Source: an uncultured Prochlorococcus sp.
GTDB lineage: Bacteria > Cyanobacteriota > Cyanobacteriia > PCC-6307 > Cyanobiaceae
Length of the DNA stretch: 53,516 bases
NCBI GenBank assembly: GCA_902572075.1
Contig: CACGER010000009.1
Coordinates: 1-53,516, forward strand
Direction: 5' to 3'
Made by a program: the position numbers and the translations under genes. Shown in pieces: positions 23,551-35,926 of the stretch (positions within the stretch are counted from its first letter, which is position 1; each line of letters begins with the position of its first letter). Under the pieces are notes generated by a model that made no database searches, was not told the DNA's origin, and worked only from the letters and a program-made list of their open reading frames with translations.

Positions 23551-24060
23551 ATGAAGAAATTAAATTCTTTGATTTTGAATAGCACGGTTAACTTCTTAGA
23601 CTTCATATACTCTGGTAGATCTTTACAAAGATTTTGGGTTTTAGAAGTTATAGCTAGATCTCCTTATTTTGCATTTCTTTCAGTTCTTCATTTTAAAGAA
23701 TCCCTAGGAATTAAAAATGAGAAAACAATGATTTTAATGAAAGAACATTTTTATCAGGCTATTAACGAAACTGAGCATCTTAAAGAAATGGAGAAAAGAG
23801 GAGGAGATAGGTTCTGGATTGATAGATTTTTTGCGAGACACCTTGTACTTGTCTATTACTGGATCATGGTTTTTTATTATTTCCTCTCTCCAGCTAATGC
23901 TTATGATGTCAACATAAAAATCGAAGAACATGCATTTGAAACTTATTCCAAATATTTAATAGATAATCCAAATGATCAAAAAATAAAAGAAATTGCTCAA
24001 GATGAATTAAATCATGTCCAAGAACTTAACCAAGCTTTGTCAATGCTTACAACAATTTAG
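23551..24060 (+). CDS. Plastoquinol terminal oxidase (PTOX, alternative oxidase family)
   Basis: Oxidises plastoquinol and reduces O2 to water in the thylakoid membrane, acting as a safety valve under high light. The 169-residue di-iron carboxylate protein has the iron ligands Glu32 (VLEVIARSPYFAF), Glu73 and His76 (INETEHL), a third-helix Glu in KIEEHAFETY (about 125-126) and Glu152 with His155 (DELNHV). Hydrophobic helices around residues 34-47 and 98-113 should sit on the membrane face. It is short for the family, as cyanobacterial forms lack the plant transit and N-terminal extension. Confidence 0.93.
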   Translation: MKKLNSLILNSTVNFLDFIYSGRSLQRFWVLEVIARSPYFAFLSVLHFKESLGIKNEKTMILMKEHFYQAINETEHLKEMEKRGGDRFWIDRFFARHLVLVYYWIMVFYYFLSPANAYDVNIKIEEHAFETYSKYLIDNPNDQKIKEIAQDELNHVQELNQALSMLTTI

Positions 24061-24491
24061 ATTAGTGCTGAGAAATCTATTAGCAATATTGAGAGCATCA
24101 CCGCAGAAGAAATTAATCCTAAGCTAATCATTAATGAGACATAACCTTTTTTTCTAGGCAATTTATAAAAAGATATTCCAATAATTAATATCATTATTAG
24201 TGAGAAAAAAATTAAAATTTTTTCATTTACTAAATTGAGATGTAAAACTAAATTTTTTTCTTCAAAAAATTTGAGAAATTCAGATAAAACTAATTCTTCT
24301 TTTATTTTCTTAAAATAGTCAAATGAGCTTACAAAAGCAGAACTAAATAAAGATAATGCAACTAGTGCAGTAACTGGTTTTGTTAACCTGTTAAGTGTTC
24401 TGTTAAAACTTGCCAATAAAATAAGAATAAATAAAGAGGTTACTAAAGGTATTAAAGGTATAAGAGTTGTTGAATTTATGAAATTTCCCAC
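24057..24491 (-). CDS. Membrane protein resembling the N-terminus of NdhF/ND5 (144 aa)
   Basis: Four hydrophobic spans. The first part (TLIPLIPLVTSLFILILLAS then FNRTLNRLTKPVTALVALSL) matches the N-terminal two helices of NDH-1 subunit 5 (NdhF), with the typical FNRTxNRLxKP loop. At 144 residues it lacks the proton-channel core, so it is not a full NdhF. It overlaps the end of the PTOX gene by 4 bp, in convergent orientation. It could be a free-standing accessory subunit of an NDH-1 type complex. Confidence 0.6.
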   Translation of the reverse strand: MGNFINSTTLIPLIPLVTSLFILILLASFNRTLNRLTKPVTALVALSLFSSAFVSSFDYFKKIKEELVLSEFLKFFEEKNLVLHLNLVNEKILIFFSLIMILIIGISFYKLPRKKGYVSLMISLGLISSAVMLSILLIDFSALI

Positions 24492-24638
24492 GGAAGTAAT
24501 ATGTATCTAACTTAAAATTTTATATTATTTCGACGCGTTATTTTATTAAATAAGATTTTTTAAAATCTAAAATGTAATTAGTACCTATTGCGTTCTGTGT
24601 AAATTGATACCAAAATTAAATTAGTATTGAAAAATAAA

Positions 24639-24740
24639 ATGTTAGCCATTTCTGAAATTATTATTGCAAGTGCTATCTTTCTAGGGATTGTATATTGGGA
24701 AGTTAAATTCCTATATACCAAAACTACTGTAGCGAAATAA
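24639..24740 (+). CDS. Mini membrane protein (33 aa)
   Basis: The ATG at 24639 gives MLAISEIIIASAIFLGIVYW then EVKFLYTKTTVAK: one membrane helix and a short basic tail. It resembles single-span photosystem/b6f mini subunits in size but does not match one I know. Confidence 0.5.
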   Translation: MLAISEIIIASAIFLGIVYWEVKFLYTKTTVAK

Positions 24741-24856
24741 ATTCACTCAAAACAGGAAAATTAAAAACGTAGAAAATTTAAATAAAATTTAAGAATTTAA
24801 GTTGACAAAAAAAGCTATTAATATGAGAGAATAAACACAAATATTAAGGCCCTTTA

Positions 24857-24994
24857 ATGAGCGAAGTCGAAAATTCTAATACCAATTCAACTCAGCAGCA
24901 GCAGCAGCAACAGCAACAATCCTATTCAGACAGCAAAATTAATTCTGCTGAGAGCGAGAGACTTTATCTTGAGATGAAAGAAGCTTGGCTTTAA
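24857..24994 (+). CDS. Small protein with a nine-glutamine tract (45 aa)
   Basis: The ORF starts MSEVENSNTNST, followed by nine consecutive glutamines encoded by CAG/CAA repeats (24893-24919), then SYSDSKINSAESERLYLEMK EAWL. The C-terminal half looks like a conserved helical segment ending in LEMKEAWL. TTGACA at 24802 may belong to its promoter. CAG repeats are rare in such an A+T-rich genome. Confidence 0.6.
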   Translation: MSEVENSNTNSTQQQQQQQQQSYSDSKINSAESERLYLEMKEAWL

Positions 24995-25103
24995 ATTTAA
25001 TTCATGTTTGAAATAATATTTCTATAATTTTTTAATTTTGAAGTAATCAATACTTTTTTATTTTCTATACCCTTTAAATTGAATTTAACAGCAGGGGTAA
25101 TTT

Positions 25104-25235
25104 TTGAGAAAACTAAAGCAGTTAGAAAAAATTAACGGAAGGCTCGCAATGGGAGGTTTAATATATTTAGTTTTTACAAAATTAGTTTCCAACCGTGCCG
25201 ACATATTAGACCAGCTTAAATCTTATTTAATCTAA
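25104..25235 (+). CDS. High-light-inducible-like mini protein (43 aa)
   Basis: The TTG start at 25104 is the only start possible (TAA two codons upstream) and is preceded by AGGGG at 25093-25097. The protein LKQLEKINGRLAMGGLIYLV carries the ELIP/Hli signature (E..NGRLAM.G), where Glu and Asn bind chlorophyll, followed by one membrane helix and a short tail. Hli proteins protect photosystems in high light or stress. The match is to the core motif only; a separate Hli family assignment should be checked. Confidence 0.65.
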   Translation: MRKLKQLEKINGRLAMGGLIYLVFTKLVSNRADILDQLKSYLI

Positions 25236-25252
25236 AAAATGAATTGGAAATA

Positions 25253-25345
25253 TTATCCAGGAATATTTCTTTCTATATAAGCGTCAGTTAAAGCTAGGAT
25301 TAATCCCAATAATGTTGAAAATATAGCAATTTCGGTTGATTCCAT
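25253..25345 (-). CDS. Mini membrane protein (30 aa)
   Basis: The minus-strand ORF from ATG 25345 encodes MESTEIAIFSTLLGLILALT then DAYIERNIPG: a single hydrophobic helix with an acidic start, similar in layout to small photosystem or b6f subunits. It does not match PetM, PetN, PsbM or PsaM well. Possible new mini subunit. Confidence 0.45.
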   Translation of the reverse strand: MESTEIAIFSTLLGLILALTDAYIERNIPG

Positions 25346-25404
25346 TTTAATTTTGAATTACCCCTAGTTTGCTAAATAATTCAAAGTTCAGCAACAAAAC
25401 CAAT

Positions 25405-25438
25405 AACTTACTATAGTACGTATATACTATTAGTTATT
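25405..25438 (+). promoter_or_regulatory. Imperfect dyad just before the DUF3104 gene
   Basis: ATAGTA (25413-25418) and TACTAT (25425-25430) are exact inverted repeats separated by 6 bp, extended imperfectly by AATAACT/AGTTATT. The dyad ends 5-13 bp before the GTG start, so it may be an operator overlapping the transcription start, or part of the mRNA leader. Confidence 0.4.
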
Positions 25439-25442
25439 TATT

Positions 25443-25691
25443 GTGAGCTCAGTAACTCCTGAGTTTCTTTTCGTTAGGCCTGGTGATTATGTCGCAATTA
25501 AAAAAGAAAATTGCGAAGATACTAAGGAAAAGGATGAAAATTATTGGGTCGGTCAAGTTATCGACTGTATTGGAGGAGCTAGAAATCCAAATTCATGGAC
25601 TTTGTTTCAAGTTGCCAATATTGACAATGGAGAGATAACTATAATCAACGCCGATATTGTAGAAAAAATTTTGAAACCTTCTGGAAGTTAA
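25443..25691 (+). CDS. DUF3104 family protein (82 aa)
   Basis: Shows the DUF3104 pattern: FLFVRPGDYVAIKKENC, then YWVGQVIDCIGGARNPNSWT and FQVANIDNGEITIINADIVEKI. It is a small SH3-like beta protein of unknown role, restricted to marine picocyanobacteria. The start is GTG at 25443, supported by the N-terminal spacing to the VRPGD motif. An operator-like dyad precedes it. Confidence 0.85.
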   Translation: MSSVTPEFLFVRPGDYVAIKKENCEDTKEKDENYWVGQVIDCIGGARNPNSWTLFQVANIDNGEITIINADIVEKILKPSGS

Positions 25692-25757
25692 TCTTAATCA
25701 AACAAACTTCTTTCAGTATTACAGAAACAAAAGGGGAAATGAACGCTTTAAAGGAAA

Positions 25758-26648
25758 TCACCCCAGTTCCAAGCAGGCAAGTCCATATACTTGATTCATA
25801 GGGCAGGGAGGTTGAATGCCTTTATACATTCTGTAAGTTTTTGATATTTCCTCAAATCCCAAACTTGATAAAAGATAATTTGCATAAGGGTTCAGATTAG
25901 AGCAATCCAATAAGATTTGAGAATCTAAATCACCAATTAACTTCCTTATTAATAATTCAGCAAGTGGTGGAGTGTCCGCTAAAAGTGGGCCAATTCTCCA
26001 GCCTTGCTCATTATCCTCCAATACACAAGGTCTTATCCTGCCAAATCCATGGCACATCCCATTATTATCGACAATTGCACTGACATTACCATGAGAATTT
26101 TTCAACCAGTCATTTAGAAAATGTGGTCTGGGACTAGGTTCTCTTTGCTCATCATAAATTAAGACTGCTTCAGAAGAAATTTTATTACCCGGGACAACTA
26201 TAAAAGAATGAAATTGATCTTTATAGAAATTTCTCAATGGCAAATCTTGAGAACCATTTAATTTCCATCGATTTGTAATGGAAGATTTTCTAAACCCCCA
26301 CTTTGCGTAATCATTTAACCTATCTGGGGCAGCCTCAAGACCAATACAATCAACATTTTTCAAATATTCGAGGGCATGTTTCCATAATCTCACTCCATAT
26401 CCATTATTCCGGAATTCTTTTTTAACAATAAATAAACCTATAAAACCATACGAGGAATTATATTTTATACACGCAATAGAGCCTATAGGATTATTGTCTA
26501 GACAAGCTACCCATACCCCTTGTTTATCTGTATTTCTATAAATTGATAAATCATCCATTCCAGGAGAAAATCCTTCTAACCTTGCCCAGTTTGTGACTTC
26601 AGGTATTTCATTTATAGATATCAATCTAATTGAAAAATTTTTCCTCAT
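25758..26648 (-). CDS. GNAT family N-acetyltransferase, two-domain
   Basis: A 296-residue protein. The N-terminal GNAT domain (1-130) has the acetyl-CoA loop in KKEFRNNGYGVRLWKHAL. The C-terminal domain (about 150-290) is similar to Acetyltransf_18 (YitH-type), with HGFGRIRPCVLEDNEQGWRIGPL and ADTPPLAELLIRKLI. The acceptor substrate is not readable from the sequence; small molecules such as amines are typical. It is divergent from the aldehyde dehydrogenase gene. Confidence 0.85.
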   Translation of the reverse strand: MRKNFSIRLISINEIPEVTNWARLEGFSPGMDDLSIYRNTDKQGVWVACLDNNPIGSIACIKYNSSYGFIGLFIVKKEFRNNGYGVRLWKHALEYLKNVDCIGLEAAPDRLNDYAKWGFRKSSITNRWKLNGSQDLPLRNFYKDQFHSFIVVPGNKISSEAVLIYDEQREPSPRPHFLNDWLKNSHGNVSAIVDNNGMCHGFGRIRPCVLEDNEQGWRIGPLLADTPPLAELLIRKLIGDLDSQILLDCSNLNPYANYLLSSLGFEEISKTYRMYKGIQPPCPMNQVYGLACLELG

Positions 26649-26804
26649 AGAAATATACTAACCAAGAAAAATTTGAATTTTTAAAAGCAATATTAATAAA
26701 TTTGATTATTTCTCATAAATCATTCGCTTTGATTTAACTGCCTAAAAACTTTAGTTATTTACAATTTATCCTCTGATATATTTAATACTATTCAACGGTA
26801 AAAA

Positions 26805-28196
26805 ATGAAAATTTCCGATAAATTTCATTTAGAAGACATCTATAAATTAAAAAATACAGTTCTCACTGGCAAAACTGAAGATATAAAATGGCGGATCCAT
26901 CATATCAATATTGTTTCTAAACTTTTGGATGAAAATAAAAAAGAGATAATTAAATCACTTTTTGTTGATCTCGGCAAATCTGAAATTGAAGGGCTTTCAG
27001 AAATCCTTTTAGTGAAAGAAGAAATTTTACTTATAAAAAAGAAACTCAATTCTTGGATGCGACCAAAAAAGATTGATACCCCTTTTTATCTTTTTCCATC
27101 ATCCTCCAAAGTTATTTATGAACCTCTTGGGTGTGTCTTAATTCTTGGTCCTTATAATTATCCATTACTTTATATTTTAAAGCCATTGGTAAATATTTTC
27201 TCAGCAGGAAATACTGCAGTTATAAAACCATCAGAGAAATGTCCTGCGACCTCAAAACTTATTAAAAAGCTTACTTCCAAATATTTCCGTAAAGATGTCC
27301 TAATGACAGTAGAGGGTGATAATAAACAATCCATAAAATTAATTGAACAAAATTTTGACCACATTTTTTTTACAGGAAGTACTGAAACTGGAAAATCTAT
27401 AATGAAATTAGCTTCAAAAAACTTAACTCCATTAACTCTAGAGTTAAGCGGTACAAATCCTGTAATTGTTTTCAAGAATGCAAATTTAGAAGTGGCTGCA
27501 AAAAGAATTGTTTGGGGTAAATTTTTTAATTCTGGTCAATCCTGCATGGCTCCGAATCATATCTTTGTAGATAAAGAAATTGAAAATATTTTTATAGAAA
27601 AATTAAAGAAATATATAGTAAGTTTTTACGGAGATAATCCAATTATTTCCGAAAACCTTTCAAAATTGGAGAAAAAACAATTTACATCAACTGTAGAAAT
27701 TCTCAAACAATATGAAAAAGAAAAAAGAATTTTATTTGGGGGGACTTTTAGTAAAAAAAAGTTGAAAATATCTCCTACAATTTTGAGAACTAAATTAAAT
27801 GAAACAGATATTTTGCAAAAAGAATTATTCAGTTCACTACTTCCTATCGTTGGAATTAATGATAAGGAATCAGCTTTAAAACAGATTAGTCAAACATCAA
27901 AACCCTTAGCAATCTACTTATTTGGAGGCAATAAAAAAATCCATAATCATATTTCAAAAGTAACCAGCTCTGGAACAATTTGTATAAATGATGTGATGTT
28001 ACCAGTCCTTATTCCAAATTTACCGTTTGGAGGCGTTGGGCAAAGTGGTATTGGTAAATTTCATGGAGAAGAAGGTTTTCGAAATTTTTCAAATCAAAAA
28101 TCAATTACTTTTAAAGGTTTTTTATTTGATTCAAATCTGCGGTATCCCCCCTATGAAAGAGTAAAGAAATTTTTAAAGTTTATTTTTCAGGTTTAA
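26805..28196 (+). CDS. Aldehyde dehydrogenase, class 3 type
   Basis: NAD(P)-dependent oxidation of (fatty) aldehydes to acids. The 463-residue protein has the class 3 layout: VIYEPLGCVLILGPYNYPLL, FTGSTETGKSIM (nucleotide-binding), the general-base Glu213 in LELSGTNP and the nucleophile Cys247 in FNSGQSCMAPNH. The C-terminal PNLPFGGVGQSGIGKFHGEEGF motif is present, and a hydrophobic basic C-terminal stretch could attach to membranes. Followed 64 bp later by a LysM gene. In cyanobacteria this class protects against lipid-derived aldehydes. Confidence 0.92.
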   Translation: MKISDKFHLEDIYKLKNTVLTGKTEDIKWRIHHINIVSKLLDENKKEIIKSLFVDLGKSEIEGLSEILLVKEEILLIKKKLNSWMRPKKIDTPFYLFPSSSKVIYEPLGCVLILGPYNYPLLYILKPLVNIFSAGNTAVIKPSEKCPATSKLIKKLTSKYFRKDVLMTVEGDNKQSIKLIEQNFDHIFFTGSTETGKSIMKLASKNLTPLTLELSGTNPVIVFKNANLEVAAKRIVWGKFFNSGQSCMAPNHIFVDKEIENIFIEKLKKYIVSFYGDNPIISENLSKLEKKQFTSTVEILKQYEKEKRILFGGTFSKKKLKISPTILRTKLNETDILQKELFSSLLPIVGINDKESALKQISQTSKPLAIYLFGGNKKIHNHISKVTSSGTICINDVMLPVLIPNLPFGGVGQSGIGKFHGEEGFRNFSNQKSITFKGFLFDSNLRYPPYERVKKFLKFIFQV

Positions 28197-28268
28197 ATTA
28201 CTTAAATTGTTTTCAAAAACCTAGCGATTTTAAATTTAAAGATTATCTTTAAATAAATAGTGCGTTTT

Positions 28269-29030
28269 ATGAAATTTGCATTTTTAATAATTGCCATATT
28301 TATTAATTTTTTTAATCACTCATTGATAAAATCAGAAGAAAAAATATTTTCATCAAAAAATAAAATTGAGAATATTGCTAGAAAAGAATCAATTACTGAA
28401 GAAAAAACTGAAATAAAAAAAATTCATATTGTAAAAAGTGGAGATACAATATCAAGTATTGCAAAATTCTATTCACTTAATAAAGATTTAATCATTAAAT
28501 TGAATAACTTAAAAGATGAAAATTATATCTTTGTTGGCCAAAATCTTATTATCTCCGAATCTTCTGAAAATCTAACAAAACAATCAGATTTAATTAAAAA
28601 TTATCATATTGTTCAAACTGGTGAAAATCTTACTGACATATCGAACAAATATAATTTAAAAGTAAAAGAACTTATAGAGATTAATAATCTCAATAATCCT
28701 GATTCAATAAAAATTGGTCAAAAGCTCACAATAAGAAAAAAGAACACAATTAATTCAGAAAAATATGAAATAACTGAAAATAAAAAAACTAATGACTTAA
28801 TTGAGTTAGATAAAAAAATTTATGGACCTATAATAATCCAAAGCAAATCACATAATGATATTAAAGGTAGAAAAGTTTTAAACGTTCTAAATCAAGAAAA
28901 TAAAAAACTGATTATTTCAATTAATTGTGATAAAAATGAATTAGATGTAAGAATACCTGGCAGGAAATGGAAGGGAAGTAAGCCTGTTAAAGAAGAATTC
29001 GAAAATAATTTAATAAATGATTTTTGTTAA
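28269..29030 (+). CDS. Two-LysM cell-wall-binding protein
   Basis: The ATG at 28269 gives a hydrophobic signal-like N-terminus (MKFAFLIIAIFINFFNHSLI); GTG 28260 would add three residues. Two LysM domains follow (HIVKSGDTISSIAKFYSLNK and HIVQTGENLTDISNKYNLKV), which bind N-acetylglucosamine in peptidoglycan. The C-terminal 80 residues are basic with no known catalytic domain, so it is a wall-anchored structural or regulatory protein rather than an obvious hydrolase. Confidence 0.85.
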   Translation: MKFAFLIIAIFINFFNHSLIKSEEKIFSSKNKIENIARKESITEEKTEIKKIHIVKSGDTISSIAKFYSLNKDLIIKLNNLKDENYIFVGQNLIISESSENLTKQSDLIKNYHIVQTGENLTDISNKYNLKVKELIEINNLNNPDSIKIGQKLTIRKKNTINSEKYEITENKKTNDLIELDKKIYGPIIIQSKSHNDIKGRKVLNVLNQENKKLIISINCDKNELDVRIPGRKWKGSKPVKEEFENNLINDFC

Positions 29031-29109
29031 AACTTTAATTAATATGTGTGAATAATTTGTCTAAGAATATTAATAATGAGTTATTCTACAAAAAGTTAAA
29101 TTAATAGTA

Positions 29110-29319
29110 ATGGCTATTTCAAGAGGAGATCTCGTAAGAGTAAAAAGACCAGAATCATATTGGTATAACGAAATAGGTAAAGTTGCTTCAGTTGATACCT
29201 CAGGCATTAAATATAACTGTGTAGTCAGATTCGATAAAGTAAATTACGCTGGGATAAGCGGAACTGATGGTGGAGCAAATACAAATAATTTCGCTGAAAG
29301 TGAATTAGAGAAAGCTTAA
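29110..29319 (+). CDS. psaE: Photosystem I reaction centre subunit IV
   Basis: A 69-residue SH3-like stromal subunit that helps docking of ferredoxin and stabilises PsaC. Conserved [34 protein letters not shown] and the C-terminal [13 protein letters not shown] are diagnostic. Its stop is 4 bp before the TTG of mutM, suggesting partial co-expression. Confidence 0.97.
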   Translation: MAISRGDLVRVKRPESYWYNEIGKVASVDTSGIKYNCVVRFDKVNYAGISGTDGGANTNNFAESELEKA

Positions 29320-29323
29320 ATAA

Positions 29324-30202
29324 TTGCCTGAATTACCAGAAGTAGAGACAGTTCGCAGAGGTTTAGAGCAAAAACTTAATAACTTTATTATTAAAAGAGT
29401 AGAAGTCTATAGGGATTCAACTGTTGCATTCCCAATAAACAAAGAAGAATTCATTAAAGGACTCTTGAACTCACTTATTTATAAATGGGATAGAAGAGGA
29501 AAATATTTAATAGCTCAATTAAAAGAAGTTCAAAATGAGAATGCCCAATTTCTTGTAGAAAATTCAAAAAATAACGGATTTCTTGTAGTTCATCTTAGAA
29601 TGACTGGATATTTTAAATTTATTGAAAACCCAAGTCATCCTTGTAAACATACAAGAATAAGATTTTTCGATAAAAATAATAATGAGCTTAGGTACATTGA
29701 CGTAAGAAGTTTTGGCCAAATGTGGTGGATTAATAAAGACCTATCGCTTAACAAAATAATAAAAGGATTAGGTTCATTAGGACCAGAGCCATTTTCTAAA
29801 GACTTTGATGCCAATTACCTTAAGAAAGTTATTTCAAAAAGAACAAAATCTATAAAAGCTGTTTTATTAGATCAAACAATAGTGGCAGGTATAGGTAACA
29901 TTTATGCTGATGAAAGTTTATACTCTGCTGGCATCTCCCCATTTAGGGAAGCTCGAACAATAAAAAAGAATGAGTTAATAAAGTTAAAAGAATCAATTGT
30001 AAATATATTAAAAAAAAGTATAGGTTCAGGGGGTACTACATTTAGCGACTTTAGGGACTTGGAAGGAGAAAATGGGAATTTTGGTTTGCAGACAAATGTC
30101 TATAGGAGAAATGGAAAAGAATGTCGTAAATGTGGAAATTTAATTGAAAGACAAAAAATTACTGGAAGAAGTACCCATTGGTGTCCGAAATGCCAAAAAT
30201 AA
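29324..30202 (+). CDS. mutM: Formamidopyrimidine-DNA glycosylase
   Basis: Removes oxidised purines such as 8-oxoG from DNA and cuts the strand. The N-terminus [14 protein letters not shown] (catalytic Pro2, Glu3) fixes the start at TTG 29324. [10 protein letters not shown] and [19 protein letters not shown] (helix-two-turn-helix) follow, then the C-terminal zinc finger with four cysteines (CRKCGNLIE, then WCPKCQK). 292 residues is usual for cyanobacteria. Gene end and 5S rRNA converge across a terminator. Confidence 0.95.
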   Translation: MPELPEVETVRRGLEQKLNNFIIKRVEVYRDSTVAFPINKEEFIKGLLNSLIYKWDRRGKYLIAQLKEVQNENAQFLVENSKNNGFLVVHLRMTGYFKFIENPSHPCKHTRIRFFDKNNNELRYIDVRSFGQMWWINKDLSLNKIIKGLGSLGPEPFSKDFDANYLKKVISKRTKSIKAVLLDQTIVAGIGNIYADESLYSAGISPFREARTIKKNELIKLKESIVNILKKSIGSGGTTFSDFRDLEGENGNFGLQTNVYRRNGKECRKCGNLIERQKITGRSTHWCPKCQK

Positions 30203-30203
30203 A

Positions 30204-30234
30204 AAAGGGCTTACTCATGAAGAGTAAACCCTTT
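30204..30234. terminator. Bidirectional terminator between mutM and the rRNA operon
   Basis: Arms AAAGGG-C-TTACTC and GAGTAA-A-CCCTTT with one mismatch, a 5-base loop, A run on the left and T run on the right. It can end both mutM and the minus-strand rRNA transcript. Confidence 0.85.
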
Positions 30235-30246
30235 TAAATATTTTTA

Positions 30247-30363
30247 CCTGGCATTGAGCTATTTTCTCAAGGGGCTACCCCCTAAATATTTTCGCCGCTG
30301 ATGCGTTTCACAACCGAGTTCGAGATGGATCGGAGTGGTTCCACATCGCCATGAACACCAGGA
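30247..30363 (-). rRNA. rrf: 5S ribosomal RNA
   Basis: 117 nt on the minus strand. The 5' CCTGGTGT and 3' ATGCCAGG terminal helix pairs, with the conserved CCATCCCGAACTCGG-like loop (CCATCTCGAACTCGGTTGTG). Last gene of the rRNA operon. End positions are accurate to a few bases. Confidence 0.95.
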
Positions 30364-30426
30364 TAGTGTGAACCTTGAGAACTGCATAGAAAATTATATA
30401 TCAAAAACAATAAATTAAGTTTATTT

Positions 30427-33299
<2,873 letters not shown>

Positions 33300-33555
33300 C
33301 AATAACTTCAAAATTGAAGCATCAGCTTAATAGAATTGTTATTAATGCATTCGCACAAATAATAAATCTGCATCATTAAAGATGCTTATTGTCTTTAAAA
33401 TAATCTATGCAGTTGTCAAGGTTCTCTGAAAACAATGAAATTAATTCAATGAGTCCAGCATCTTAATGATTTCATTAGGAAGCTAGATTCGTTCAGAATT
33501 TGATCACAACTCAAAAAATTTCCTTTCTACAAACTATGGAAGAGGTGGTAATCAG

Positions 33556-33628
33556 TGGAGGTAAGCGGACTCGAACCGCTGACATCCTGCTTGCAAAGCA
33601 GGCGCTCTACCAACTGAGCTATACCCCC
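33556..33628 (-). tRNA. tRNA-Ala (anticodon TGC) in the rRNA spacer
   Basis: 73 nt. Acceptor GGGGGTA with TACCTCC, anticodon loop CTTTGCAA (TGC), T loop GGTTCGAGTCC. Located in the 16S-23S spacer nearest the 23S gene. Confidence 0.98.
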
Positions 33629-33640
33629 AACATAGAGATA

Positions 33641-33714
<74 letters not shown>

Positions 33715-33839
33715 AGGAAAAATAATGGGTGTGACCTAGAAAAACTTAGGAAATGAAATTCTTAATAAATTAAGAACGTGAGGTACCGATCGACCTAAGG
33801 TGACAAAATAATAATATTAAACATTTTGTTGTCTCCCTG

Positions 33840-35325
<1,486 letters not shown>

Positions 35326-35926
35326 TTCAATTCCTTTTATAGATAAATCTACTCAAATTGAATTGCTATATCCAAATAAAAACTTCAGTTTTTGTATTTA
35401 GTTTCAGCCTCCTTAAATTTTAAGGATTACATTGAGTGCACATTAAAAATAGTTTTAAAGTGACTTTCCAAGATCTCAGATCCGTTTGCATCAAAGCCAA
35501 AAGTTAGCAATTGATGACATTTTATATATTCTTGACGGGACCTCACACTTTATATTGCATTTACATCTTGAAGTAACCAAAAAATTTTAGTTATTCTAGA
35601 CGCAATAAAAGCATCAGTTCCTAAGTTTTTAAATTTTCTAGGTGCAGAGTCAAACAACTAGTGATTAACCCATGTTGAAGGGTAAAACCCTTCTTCTGGA
35701 TGGAAATAATGAGTAAAATCAAGTCTCCAAAAAATTCAATAACTTACCAAAAATCAGATTTAGGGTAACTGCTTGAATAATGCAAAAAGTATTTTTTTTG
35801 CCCAGAAGAAAATACTAAACCATCCGACTGTAATTGTGCAACCTTTTATACAAAAATTTTTTATTAATTTTTATTTGTTCAAAGTCACTTTTAACAACTA
35901 GGCTTAAATAAAGGGGTATAAAAGAA
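35326..35926. other. 600-bp gene-free region between the rRNA operon and the GH100 gene
   Basis: It holds the divergent leaders and presumably promoters of the rRNA operon (minus) and the invertase (plus). One clear hairpin, GAAGGGT-AAA-ACCCTTC (35677-35693), lies in the middle. A minus-strand TTGGTTAC ... TATAAA near 35555-35580 is a weak promoter candidate for the rRNA operon. GGGGTA at 35913-35918 lies 8 bp before the GH100 ATG. No ORF with plausible composition. Confidence 0.5.

Noticed and set aside
24890-24922. CAG repeats as a CRISPR or other array
   Set aside because: It is a short in-frame glutamine codon run, not spaced repeats. No CRISPR array or cas gene exists in the window.
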